Source: an uncultured SAR86 cluster bacterium
GTDB lineage: Bacteria; Pseudomonadota; Gammaproteobacteria; Magnimaribacterales; Magnimaribacteraceae
DNA length: 57,970 nucleotides
Assembly: GCA_937773605.1 (NCBI GenBank)
Contig: CALJVP010000011.1
Coordinates: 1 to 57,970, forward strand
Reading direction: 5' to 3'
Within the stretch, counting starts at the first letter, position 1. The number at the start of each line of letters is the position of its first letter. Positions 1 through 7,571 of this stretch are shown piece after piece. Position numbers and translations under genes: made by a program. The notes below the pieces were generated by a model. The model ran no database searches and had not been told where the DNA came from. It saw only the letters and a list, made by a program, of their open reading frames with translations.

Positions 1-85
1 AAGCAGTTCTTAACCCAAGTTGCGACGCTCTAATCGCTGCAACATAGCCAGCTGGACCACTTCCTACAATAACAACGTCATACAT
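1..85 (-). CDS. lpdA: Dihydrolipoyl dehydrogenase (E3), N-terminal fragment
   Basis: Only the first 28 codons are inside the window; the gene runs off the left edge. The start is the ATG complementary to 83-85. The peptide opens with a strand and a GSGPAGYVAAIRA glycine-rich dinucleotide-binding loop, followed by SQLGLRT. The GxGxxGYVAAIRAAQLG pattern is characteristic of flavoprotein disulfide reductases and is closest to E3, the FAD enzyme that reoxidises lipoamide in pyruvate and 2-oxoglutarate dehydrogenases. The redox-active CxxxxC site lies outside the window. Another disulfide reductase, such as mercuric or glutathione reductase, is possible but fits the GYVAAIRA stretch less well. Confidence 0.8.
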   Translation of the reverse strand, partial: MYDVVIVGSGPAGYVAAIRASQLGLRTA

Positions 86-131
86 GTTTCAGTCTCATTT
101 CTTAATTATAGATGATTTTTTTCTTCTAAAT

Positions 132-608
132 CTATGAGAATCCAATCCATCTTCCAGAGGCTGCAACTACCGTCCATATGAAAAATGAAGAAAATCCCAA
201 TAAAGGAATTAGCTTTCCGTCATAACCTTTTAACACTAATGGATTTCTTACTAGAAAGGTAAATGCTATTCCAATCACAAGACAAATCATCTTAATCCAG
301 AAGGCTCTGCTGTAAAAACACTTAACTGCTTCACTTAAGAACAAAGGAATACCAGTTGATACCAATATGAAAAAACCGAATTTAAACCATACTCGGGTCT
401 GTTTTATCACGTAACCAATCTTTTCTTTTTTTAAAATAAAGCCCATTAGCCTAAAGTCACCTATAACTACAGACCCACCTAAAACAGCTAAGCCTATTAG
501 ATGAAAAGATTCAATAACTGGAAAGAGCCAAGTTGAACCCCTAATATATTCACCTATAAAGGAATCCTCAAAAAAGTAGAAAAGCTCAATTATTTGATTA
601 GATTCCAT
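132..608 (-). CDS. DUF6644-like multispanning membrane protein
   Basis: A 158-residue protein with about four hydrophobic segments. The N-terminal region has a WLFPVIESFHLIG stretch (His36 at the start of a membrane helix) and then a VVIGDFRLMG motif, which match what I recall of DUF6644 membrane proteins. Its start overlaps the end of the upstream gene by 11 bases, so the two are probably translationally coupled. The neighbour at 598-1176 has the same IES-H...DLRL/DFRL layout, so they are tandem paralogues. The His within the membrane and the adjacent cytochrome suggest a role in electron transfer, but this is inference. No enzymatic motif is visible. Confidence 0.65.
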   Translation of the reverse strand: MESNQIIELFYFFEDSFIGEYIRGSTWLFPVIESFHLIGLAVLGGSVVIGDFRLMGFILKKEKIGYVIKQTRVWFKFGFFILVSTGIPLFLSEAVKCFYSRAFWIKMICLVIGIAFTFLVRNPLVLKGYDGKLIPLLGFSSFFIWTVVAASGRWIGFS

Positions 609-1176
609 CTATTCCTTCATACAACTGATAATCAACGACGCAACTGGTTAGAAAGTTAATCCATTCAGATTGTGGCTGTCTGTCACAATCAAACCAATTA
701 TAGGCAATCAACCTTCCTGAGATAATGACTAGGGACCAGGTAAATAATGAGGCGATTGCGCTTACTTTCATTGATTTTGGAATGGAAGAATCTTTGTCCC
801 ATTTTTTTGCCTCTTTAGACATCCTCCTATGGAAGAAAAGAGCATTAAGACCAGCAATTATAATTAATAAAATTTTTATTCTAAAAAAGATATTTTGATA
901 ATTTCTAACCGGTATTGCATAAAATAAGAGTAACCCCGTTAGAGTCATTAAGCAAAAGCCTATAATAGTAAGGGGTAAAATTCCTTTATTCATCTCTGAA
1001 ATGGAGAGATTGGTAAACACTTTGCCGGTCAGTCTGAGGTCAACAAACAGTAAGGTTCCAAAGAAGAAACATATAAACAAAACATGTGACGATTCTATCC
1101 AAGGATATAAATAGAGCGATTCATGGAGAGCAATGCTCCACTCTGTGGTTGCAAGCCATTTCGCAATATCTAGCAT
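598..1176 (-). CDS. DUF6644-like multispanning membrane protein, paralogue of its neighbour
   Basis: A 192-residue protein with roughly four membrane helices. It shares YPWIESSHVLF and VDLRLTG with the downstream protein. His31 lies at a helix entrance and His116 in an FFHRRM segment; two such histidines could hold a b-type heme, but I cannot show this. The C-terminus carries a hydrophilic tail of about 30 residues that the shorter paralogue lacks. It lies 20 bases downstream of the cytochrome-like gene and overlaps the next gene, so it is part of the same minus-strand operon. Function unknown. Confidence 0.65.
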   Translation of the reverse strand: MLDIAKWLATTEWSIALHESLYLYPWIESSHVLFICFFFGTLLFVDLRLTGKVFTNLSISEMNKGILPLTIIGFCLMTLTGLLLFYAIPVRNYQNIFFRIKILLIIIAGLNALFFHRRMSKEAKKWDKDSSIPKSMKVSAIASLFTWSLVIISGRLIAYNWFDCDRQPQSEWINFLTSCVVDYQLYEGIDGI

Positions 1177-1196
1177 CTTCCAGTCAGGGAGTTATC

Positions 1197-1646
1197 TCAA
1201 TCCGTCATGTATGTTTGGTGGCAAGCAACACAAACTTGATACAGTTCTGCTCCCACTCTAAACAGCTCTTCCACATCTTGTTGCTCGGCAGCTTCAAAAG
1301 CCTTATCACCGACCACCTTTAGTAAGCCGGAAACAGCAATCCAATCTTCTCGGTTTTTTGATATCTGAGGTCTTGACAGAAGAAAGGCACTCTCAGAAAT
1401 TACTTTGGCTCCATAAAGAACTTTATCCCATTCTTCTTGATTCTTAGGTTCCAAACTAAACTCGCCCTCTTCTGTGATAACAAATCCTGCCGAATCCCAT
1501 ATAGCTTCAGCAGCTGGATCAAGTAAATGAGCCATCAGGTCGTGTATTTCAGAATGATCATCTTCAGCAAAGACAAAGGGCATGTTTGTAAACAACAAAA
1601 TAGCCAGTAGACTGATTTTTCCAGTCAATCGTGACAGAAGAATCAT
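1197..1646 (-). CDS. Exported c-type cytochrome with C-terminal CxxCH
   Basis: A 149-residue protein with an N-terminal signal peptide ending near the FVFA/ED boundary (about residues 1-27). It is mainly helical and carries a single heme-attachment motif CVACH at residues 139-143, six residues before the C-terminus. A heme site at the end of a helical bundle is the cytochrome c' (class II) arrangement, so it probably carries one covalent heme in the periplasm. Its start codon shares a base with the stop of the upstream DUF6152 gene (TAATG), indicating translational coupling. It is the only recognisable redox carrier in this otherwise uncharacterised gene set. The electron donor and acceptor cannot be read from the sequence. 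Confidence 0.7.
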   Translation of the reverse strand: MILLSRLTGKISLLAILLFTNMPFVFAEDDHSEIHDLMAHLLDPAAEAIWDSAGFVITEEGEFSLEPKNQEEWDKVLYGAKVISESAFLLSRPQISKNREDWIAVSGLLKVVGDKAFEAAEQQDVEELFRVGAELYQVCVACHQTYMTD

Positions 1647-2086
1647 TATCTTCTCTCTCTTGGATCTGACCCATCCCTAGGTGCTCCTGTGCCTGAAGAA
1701 CCCATAAATACTTTTCTACCATCAGGAAAAGTTATATCTCTACCATTGGCTATGCATCTAGGTAGACACAATTTACCTTTGCTTTGATAGCCCCTAACAA
1801 CGATAACCGTTCCCGGCGTAATTGTTTTTTTATTAATTCCATTCCTTATTAACGTATTTGGCGTTCCTCCTTCAACCATCCAAACTGTAGTTTTTCCCGC
1901 TTCTTTAACTTCAACATGAACCCAAGCATGGGGATTAATCCACTCTACCTTTACAACCTTTCCAGTTATGTTGATCGGAGCATTAGGATCAAATTCAGCA
2001 GTAAAAGCATGGTGAGCACTTATAAAAGTGTTCATACCAAGCAAAAGAGTAAAGCTTATTGCAATAATTTTAAGTGTCTTTTTCAT
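1646..2086 (-). CDS. DUF6152 family exported protein
   Basis: A 146-residue protein with a signal peptide (KKTLKIIAIS... ending near ISAHH). The mature part has AHHAF, TGKVVKVEWINPHAWVH, WMVEGGTPNTLIRNG and GTVIVVRGYQSK motifs, which I recognise as DUF6152, a small predicted periplasmic beta-rich family. The two adjacent His residues at the mature N-terminus and His in NPHAWVH could bind metal, but this is speculative. It lies 2 bases downstream of the secreted protein at 2089-3066 and is fused by TAATG to the cytochrome gene. DUF6152 genes often neighbour secreted proteins with a PDLQGTW-like motif, as here. Confidence 0.75.
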   Translation of the reverse strand: MKKTLKIIAISFTLLLGMNTFISAHHAFTAEFDPNAPINITGKVVKVEWINPHAWVHVEVKEAGKTTVWMVEGGTPNTLIRNGINKKTITPGTVIVVRGYQSKGKLCLPRCIANGRDITFPDGRKVFMGSSGTGAPRDGSDPRERR

Positions 2087-2088
2087 AG

Positions 2089-3066
2089 TTATTTCCTTTC
2101 TTCTGCTCTTGCACCTGCAAGAATATTTGCCATAGCGTAATTCCCTTCATGGCATGCGTATTCATAAATCTCTCCATTGGCAGACCTCAGGGGCATTTCA
2201 CCCCTCCATAAGTCCTTATATGCCTTATCGTCATCAACTTCAAATTGATAAAGAATTTCATTTTCATCAGTTCTTGTGAATCTTTCCGTTATTTCTGCAC
2301 CTTCCATTATTAAAATCTGGTGTCTTATACCCGCTCTGAATTTCTGTTGAGGGTGATGATTTTTAGTTTTTACAACTAAAGTGTTTCCTTCCCAAGTACC
2401 TACTGAATCGCCCAACCACGGCTGCATATTGTCAGGGTTATGATTTGATTCTAAGCGGATAATACGAGCATCATGATTCATTTCCACCAGAATCATAACG
2501 TAACCTGGAGATTGAACAATCTGATAGTTGTTGTTGTAGAGGACATTTAGCATGGGCGGTCCTCCACTGGAACCAAAACCAACCAAACACCTTTCACCTA
2601 AAGACCTTTCTTCAGGATGATCGGCTACAGCAAACATCCTATACATTCCATAAGCTTCTAGACCCCAGCGAATGTATCTTCTTGGGAGTTTTCCATCTTC
2701 AGGATAGGTAAGTATTGAACTTCTGTACTTTCCATCGAGCTTAAATAAATCAGTTCCAGGATCCATCCACGCAACATTGTAACCTCCTACATTGTCGCCG
2801 GCTTGTGGAGACTCCCCGTCTTTATAAGGATTATCTACCTGCTCTGAAAATTCTTCAGACATTCGTAAAGTTGCTCTCGCCTCTTCTTCACTAACTATTA
2901 GCGTGTCGTAGTAATCTGGTCTTTCTAAATTAGTAAGACTAGCATTGGTCCAAGTGCCTTGCAGATCAGGATCGCCGAACCAAGTCTTGGAGTTGCTCCA
3001 TTCTTCTGCATTCAAAATACTCACCAGAGGTGAAATGATCAATGCTGTAAACAGAAATTTCTTCAT
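2089..3066 (-). CDS. Secreted protein of unknown function, paralogue A (PDLQGTW type)
   Basis: A 325-residue protein with an N-terminal signal peptide (FTALIISPLVSILNA). The mature N-terminus has KTWFGDPDLQGTWTN. Further blocks are ERCLVGFGSSGGPPM, YQIVQSPGYVMI, WLGDSVGTWEGNTLVV, ITERFTR and a C-terminal YACHEGNYAMANIL. All are shared with the 338-residue neighbour upstream, so the two arose by duplication. The Cys pair (ERC and YAC) could form a disulfide in the periplasm. I recognise it only as a recurring uncharacterised family of marine proteobacteria and Acidobacteria. It overlaps the upstream gene by four bases (ATGA-type), consistent with co-expression. No catalytic motif can be named. 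Confidence 0.7.
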   Translation of the reverse strand: MKKFLFTALIISPLVSILNAEEWSNSKTWFGDPDLQGTWTNASLTNLERPDYYDTLIVSEEEARATLRMSEEFSEQVDNPYKDGESPQAGDNVGGYNVAWMDPGTDLFKLDGKYRSSILTYPEDGKLPRRYIRWGLEAYGMYRMFAVADHPEERSLGERCLVGFGSSGGPPMLNVLYNNNYQIVQSPGYVMILVEMNHDARIIRLESNHNPDNMQPWLGDSVGTWEGNTLVVKTKNHHPQQKFRAGIRHQILIMEGAEITERFTRTDENEILYQFEVDDDKAYKDLWRGEMPLRSANGEIYEYACHEGNYAMANILAGARAEERK

Positions 3067-4079
3067 TTTTCTACTTCTCTAGCTCCTGCAAGAATATTAG
3101 CCATTGCGTAATTACCTTCATGGCATGCGTATTCATAAATTTTATCACTTTGTGCTCGCAGAGGCATTTCTCCTACCCAAGCACTCTTATACAAGTTGGG
3201 GTCATCAACTCTAAAACGGTAAAGAATTTCTGTATCCGAAGTTCTTCTAAAAATTTCCGTTATTTTTGCATCTTTAGAAATAGCAAAATAATGACGTAAG
3301 CCTGCTCTGTGAATATGCTGCCAATTAAAATTAGTGGTTTCAACAACCAAAGTGTCGCCTTCCCATCTACCAATTGAATCTCCCATCCAAGGATCCATGG
3401 ATTCAGGCAAATGAGCTCCTTCAATTCGCACAATTCTAGTATCGTGTATCATTTCTGCCATTATCATTACGTAGCCGGGTGATTGCACAATTTGGTAATT
3501 ATTGTTGTACAACACGTTCATCATTGGGGGTCCTCCTGAGGACCCAAAACCCACCACACATCTTTCACCAACGCCTCTTAATTCTGGATGGTCGGTTCTT
3601 TTAAATTTTCTTCTTAAATCTTTAGAGAAATATTCTCTTCTTTTCTTTGCATCCCAGGGCAACTTACCATTTTTTGGAGAAATAATTATCGATGATCTGT
3701 ATTCATCACCTACTTTCAGAAGCTTAGTTCCTGGGTCCATCCAAGCAGTGTTATAACCGCCTACATCTTGTCCTTTTTTTGGGGTCTCCCCCTCTTTTAG
3801 ATAATTATCATAGGCATCGTTGCCTTGAGAAGCTATTAAAGCAGCTATTTCAGCTTGCTCTTCACTTACAACTAATTCTTTAAAACTTGATGATCTTTCA
3901 AGTGTCGTTAAAGTTGAGTTGGTCCAAGTCCCTTGAAGATCTGGATCACCAAACCAAGTCTTCTGGGTCTGGTATGAATCTGAAAAAATTGATCCTGCTA
4001 CTGATAAAAAGATCAATCCTAAAGTTGCTATTTTAGTGTTATTTTGCACGCCACTTTCCATATAAAAGCTCTTCAACAA
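3063..4079 (-). CDS. Secreted protein of unknown function, paralogue B (PDLQGTW type)
   Basis: A 338-residue protein sharing KTWFGDPDLQGTWTNS, VGERCVVGFGSSGGPPM, YQIVQSPGYVMIMAEM, GDSIGRWEGDTLVVETTNF and YACHEGNYAMANILAGA with paralogue A, at similar spacing. A signal peptide is present (TLGLIFLSVAGSIFS). The assigned start overlaps the upstream gene by 41 bases. An internal Met at residue 7 would reduce this overlap to 23 bases and places the signal peptide better, so the true start is uncertain. Function unknown. The conserved W-E-G-N/D-T-L-V-V block suggests a beta-sheet core. Confidence 0.7.
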   Translation of the reverse strand: MLKSFYMESGVQNNTKIATLGLIFLSVAGSIFSDSYQTQKTWFGDPDLQGTWTNSTLTTLERSSSFKELVVSEEQAEIAALIASQGNDAYDNYLKEGETPKKGQDVGGYNTAWMDPGTKLLKVGDEYRSSIIISPKNGKLPWDAKKRREYFSKDLRRKFKRTDHPELRGVGERCVVGFGSSGGPPMMNVLYNNNYQIVQSPGYVMIMAEMIHDTRIVRIEGAHLPESMDPWMGDSIGRWEGDTLVVETTNFNWQHIHRAGLRHYFAISKDAKITEIFRRTSDTEILYRFRVDDPNLYKSAWVGEMPLRAQSDKIYEYACHEGNYAMANILAGAREVEK

Positions 4080-4860
4080 ACTCTACACATTTAAATTGTT
4101 GCAGTTGTGCATCTTTTCCGATTCTCTTATAAAGAGTCATTTTAATTGTCCAAGGCTTGGTAAAAACCTCTTCATCTTCGATGATTGCTTCATAATCCAT
4201 TGTGTGTTCATTTAAGAGGGTAAATCTCTCTGTTACTCTTAACTTATCACTATGAAAGTTACCTGATCTATCAAACCAAGTTTGATCATTAAAACCCGAA
4301 GCCTCTACAACAAAAGTATTGTTTTCCCAGTAACCCCACGATTGACCCATCCATGAGTCCACTGGAGCTTCACCCGGATCTTCTAAATAAATATTTCTAA
4401 CTGCACCAGCGTATTCATACGCAAAGAAAATAGCTTTTTCGCTGTGAAAAATTTGAAATGGATAAGGCATATAAGTCGCTCTTGGAACACCGGGCAAGTA
4501 ACACTTGATCTCAGGATCCAATTGCAACCAATTTTCTTTGTTCTCATTTCTTTTCTTTAAGGCCTTCTTTTTATAAGGTATCGTTCCTCCTTCTACAACA
4601 CTCAATCCTGCTGGAACAGCTCCCACCGCTCCCAAAGCTAAAATACTTGGGTGGGGAATTGGAACAATAGGACCTACAACTAAGTCCATTGCCGCACTTG
4701 CTGAATGGGCTTCTAAATTATAATTAGCAGTGTTCAGCACTTGCCATACTCCATTCAAGTTTGGTTTGTCATTTGGACCTTTTGGCAGATCCGAAGCAGA
4801 AATACTGAGTACTCCTAGAATAGACAAAATAATAAAGATTCTACGATATATTAAAGACAT
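4039..4860 (-). CDS. Secreted protein of unknown function, divergent paralogue C
   Basis: A 273-residue protein with a signal peptide (IFIILSILGVLSISASD). The start of the mature protein, DKPNLNGVWQV, is a divergent version of the PDLQGTW motif of its two neighbours. It also keeps SWMGQSWGYWENNTFVVEASGF, VTERFTLL and an acidic IIEDEEVF...WTIKM region equivalent to blocks in paralogues A and B. It lacks the CHEGNYAMAN tail and ends with KCVEFVEELLYGKW instead. It is the first gene after a 106-base spacer downstream of the nitrilase gene, so it may lead the seven-gene unknown operon. Same family by architecture, but distant. Confidence 0.6.
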   Translation of the reverse strand: MSLIYRRIFIILSILGVLSISASDLPKGPNDKPNLNGVWQVLNTANYNLEAHSASAAMDLVVGPIVPIPHPSILALGAVGAVPAGLSVVEGGTIPYKKKALKKRNENKENWLQLDPEIKCYLPGVPRATYMPYPFQIFHSEKAIFFAYEYAGAVRNIYLEDPGEAPVDSWMGQSWGYWENNTFVVEASGFNDQTWFDRSGNFHSDKLRVTERFTLLNEHTMDYEAIIEDEEVFTKPWTIKMTLYKRIGKDAQLQQFKCVEFVEELLYGKWRAK

Positions 4861-4966
4861 GGTGATTCTCCTGACTAGATACTAACTGAAGTTAAAAGAA
4901 ATCACACTACCTAAGAACGATAAAAATAACTCAGAAATTATTCGTGTCTGATAGGCAGTAACTGGA

Positions 4967-5815
4967 CTAGTTGGTTGTGTTTTTAGGAGGAACAACCAAC
5001 TCACCCAACGAATCTAAATATTCTTTGTTTTGATTCTTTGGCTTAAAAGGTTTTGAATTATCTCTGAAGCTTTTTAAAGGCTGGCCCAAGCCCTTCAGGC
5101 CCCTTTGTCTGCATCTAGTAACTTTCTCTAAATCTACTTCTACAAGTATTATTTCATCTCCGATGTTAGCTTCATGAAGAATTTCTCCATCCGGCCCTAC
5201 CGCAATTGATAGCCCACAGCCCTGATTTCCCGCTGCGTTAATATCAATGTAATAGCACTGTTGTTGTGCTGCAGTCGCTATTGCCATTGCTTTTTCAACA
5301 TCACGATCGCAAGTGTCAGTTAAACTCGGATGAAGAATGACTTCAGCTCCTTTCATGGCCAATTCCCTGCTGGATTCAGGGAACCATAAATCGTAACAAA
5401 TATGAATTCCAAATCGACCAACTCCTGGTACGTCAAAAACACATGCCTCATCACCAGCCGAAACGCCTACTTCGTAGGGGAGAAACGGAAAAGTTTTAAC
5501 ACAGGTTGTAACTAATTCTCCTGAAGGAGAAAGCACGGGTGAAGAATTTGTAATTTTTCCTTCATTGTGGTCATAAAAAGAACCTGGAATAAACCAAATA
5601 TCGAGTTCTTTTGAAATTTCCTTTAATCTTGGTAAATATTCATCGAGAGAATACTGTTTACTCTTATTTGCGCCACCCACTGCAAGTTCACTCAAAACAA
5701 CCATTTCAACCCAAGGGAATCGAGCAACCACCTCTCTTGTTTTTCTTTCAACAAGATTAAAGTTATCCGTGTTATCCAGACTTATTTGGACGGCAGCAAT
5801 TGAGAAAGGTTTCAT
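4967..5815 (-). CDS. Nitrilase-superfamily carbon-nitrogen hydrolase
   Basis: A 282-residue protein of the usual family length. The Glu-Lys-Cys triad is visible: Glu43 in LSELAVGG, Lys107 in CVKTFPFLPYE and Cys140 in HICYDLWFPE, each in the expected context. Members cleave or form amide bonds in small metabolites such as N-carbamoyl amino acids and omega-amides. The substrate cannot be assigned from sequence. There is no signal peptide, so it is cytoplasmic. It starts 22 bases downstream of the serine hydrolase gene and precedes the unknown secreted set, so these may be one transcript. The C-terminal tail (about 40 residues, Lys/Pro-rich) is family-variable. Confidence 0.9.
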   Translation of the reverse strand: MKPFSIAAVQISLDNTDNFNLVERKTREVVARFPWVEMVVLSELAVGGANKSKQYSLDEYLPRLKEISKELDIWFIPGSFYDHNEGKITNSSPVLSPSGELVTTCVKTFPFLPYEVGVSAGDEACVFDVPGVGRFGIHICYDLWFPESSRELAMKGAEVILHPSLTDTCDRDVEKAMAIATAAQQQCYYIDINAAGNQGCGLSIAVGPDGEILHEANIGDEIILVEVDLEKVTRCRQRGLKGLGQPLKSFRDNSKPFKPKNQNKEYLDSLGELVVPPKNTTN

Positions 5816-5837
5816 AATTTATGACTTTATCACAGAG

Positions 5838-7535
5838 TTAAGAACAAAAAGGCCTTAGATTGTTTGCAAATTCCACGGCCTTATCCCACGCGTATTCATC
5901 ACCATCACTAAAGTAGTAATAAAGAGTATCATTAGGCAATAAAACCAATGTTATTCCACCGGTACCTGACATAAAAGGTATCCAAAGATCGGAAGAACAC
6001 CCAAACTTCATACCGGAGAATCTTTTTACCCAAAAACCTTTGTTGTAATACATAAGGTTTTCGATGGCAACCAGACCTCGATCATTTTCATTCTTTTGAA
6101 GCGCATCAAACATGATTCCTTTATCCACTGTCTTTCTGATATCTAAGAAGTGTCGCCCTATCTTAACTACATCATCTGAAAGCATGAACATGCCCATCTC
6201 TGCATAAGGTTGTCGAACGTTATCCAAACTGCGTCTTATTTCATTTAAAGCATCACTTAATTCTAATGAATCCCAAAGAGGCAATAAAAGATCATAATAA
6301 ACATCCCCTTCGCTACTCACATTATCTTTATAAAACTTATTCAGCGCCGTCCCTAAAATATAAGTATCAGAAGAATGATAAGAAAGTTTAACTCCAGGAT
6401 TTGTTTGTTTCTTAAAGAAGTTACAAGCCGATTTAATTCTATCTTTGTGTGTAAGATTTCTAAAATATCCTTCTTGCTCTAAATACCAATCTTCAGAATA
6501 ATAGCTTTTATACTTGTATTGGCCCGTGGCCATATCAAGAGCATTTTCAAAAGTTACACCACGCCACTTCTTGGATGAACATTCGGGAACATAATCGCTA
6601 ATGAATAAATTCTTAATATCTGGAAAATCTATTTCAAGCATACTCATTGCATTTGAAGCAAAGATTGATTTGGCAAGAGAAAAAGAAGGGATTAATAACT
6701 CGCTGCAATAAGGGTATCTTCCCTTGCGTGTCATGCAGCCCCCTCTGTAATGAGACTCTCCGTCATAAAAACCAAATAGTGTCATGTTTTCAGGAAGAAC
6801 CTCTTTAACAGAACCTAAGTCTTTATAGGACTCTCCTAAAACTGATAGCGCCTTAAGAGGAATGGATGATTCTTTCCAGTCTTTATAATCTTGGATATTT
6901 TTCGTGTTTAAATTTGAAGAACTAGTTAAAGAAACTTCAGTTGATCCTATCAAATCAAACCTAAACCAACCACACGTCTCGCTTGCTATTTGATAGACCA
7001 TATTTGAGATCTCTCCACCTTCAGTCATGTCAAATAAAATTATGCCGTTATGCACGCAATTCTGATTTTTTTGAATAAGGGAAAAAGGGAATGAAGTTCG
7101 AATGTTTCCAAAGTCATCATACCAAACCTCGCCTACGCCATATTGAATGTCCCATAAAAAGTTTTGAGTGGCTCTTAAAGCACTTGAATCTGGAATGAAC
7201 TTAGAATCTTTTATGGAGAAGCTAAGGCTCAATGCGGGAAGTTTTGATAACGGTTTAAAGTTTTTATTGATTGCAAAAACGTCCTCAACAATCTTGAACT
7301 TATACTCAACAGGAACCATCGAACTCTCCAAGGAACCTTCTAAGGTGCCTTGAAACTCTTGAGCACCCTTCGGTTTTTTAAAGCTTAAAAATTTAGTAAA
7401 ACTTAACTTTGTTTTAAAGTCTGGATCAGGCCATAAAAGGGTTTCAAGCGGATTGAAAGAAGAAATTGTTGAAGAAAGAAAGAGAGCGCTAACAAGAAGA
7501 AAGACTCTTTTATTAAAATTAACGAACTTAAACAT
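5838..7535 (-). CDS. Exported beta-lactamase-like serine hydrolase (class C fold)
   Basis: A 565-residue protein with a signal peptide (VFLLVSALFLSSTIS). An N-terminal domain of about 250 residues has no clear match. The second half is a penicillin-binding-protein/esterase-like domain with an SLAK (SxxK) nucleophile motif in PSFSLAKSIFAS, a YHSSDTYILG segment equivalent to the Y-x-S/N motif, and ITLVLLPNDTLYYYF near the end. No clear K/H-T-G box is visible. Relatives include EstB-type esterases and D-aminopeptidase-like enzymes, so the substrate is unknown. It sits between pyk and the nitrilase gene on the same strand, 36 bases from pyk. Confidence 0.75.
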   Translation of the reverse strand: MFKFVNFNKRVFLLVSALFLSSTISSFNPLETLLWPDPDFKTKLSFTKFLSFKKPKGAQEFQGTLEGSLESSMVPVEYKFKIVEDVFAINKNFKPLSKLPALSLSFSIKDSKFIPDSSALRATQNFLWDIQYGVGEVWYDDFGNIRTSFPFSLIQKNQNCVHNGIILFDMTEGGEISNMVYQIASETCGWFRFDLIGSTEVSLTSSSNLNTKNIQDYKDWKESSIPLKALSVLGESYKDLGSVKEVLPENMTLFGFYDGESHYRGGCMTRKGRYPYCSELLIPSFSLAKSIFASNAMSMLEIDFPDIKNLFISDYVPECSSKKWRGVTFENALDMATGQYKYKSYYSEDWYLEQEGYFRNLTHKDRIKSACNFFKKQTNPGVKLSYHSSDTYILGTALNKFYKDNVSSEGDVYYDLLLPLWDSLELSDALNEIRRSLDNVRQPYAEMGMFMLSDDVVKIGRHFLDIRKTVDKGIMFDALQKNENDRGLVAIENLMYYNKGFWVKRFSGMKFGCSSDLWIPFMSGTGGITLVLLPNDTLYYYFSDGDEYAWDKAVEFANNLRPFCS

Positions 7536-7571
7536 AACAACTCCAAATCAAGAAAGTTAAAGGTACTTTAA

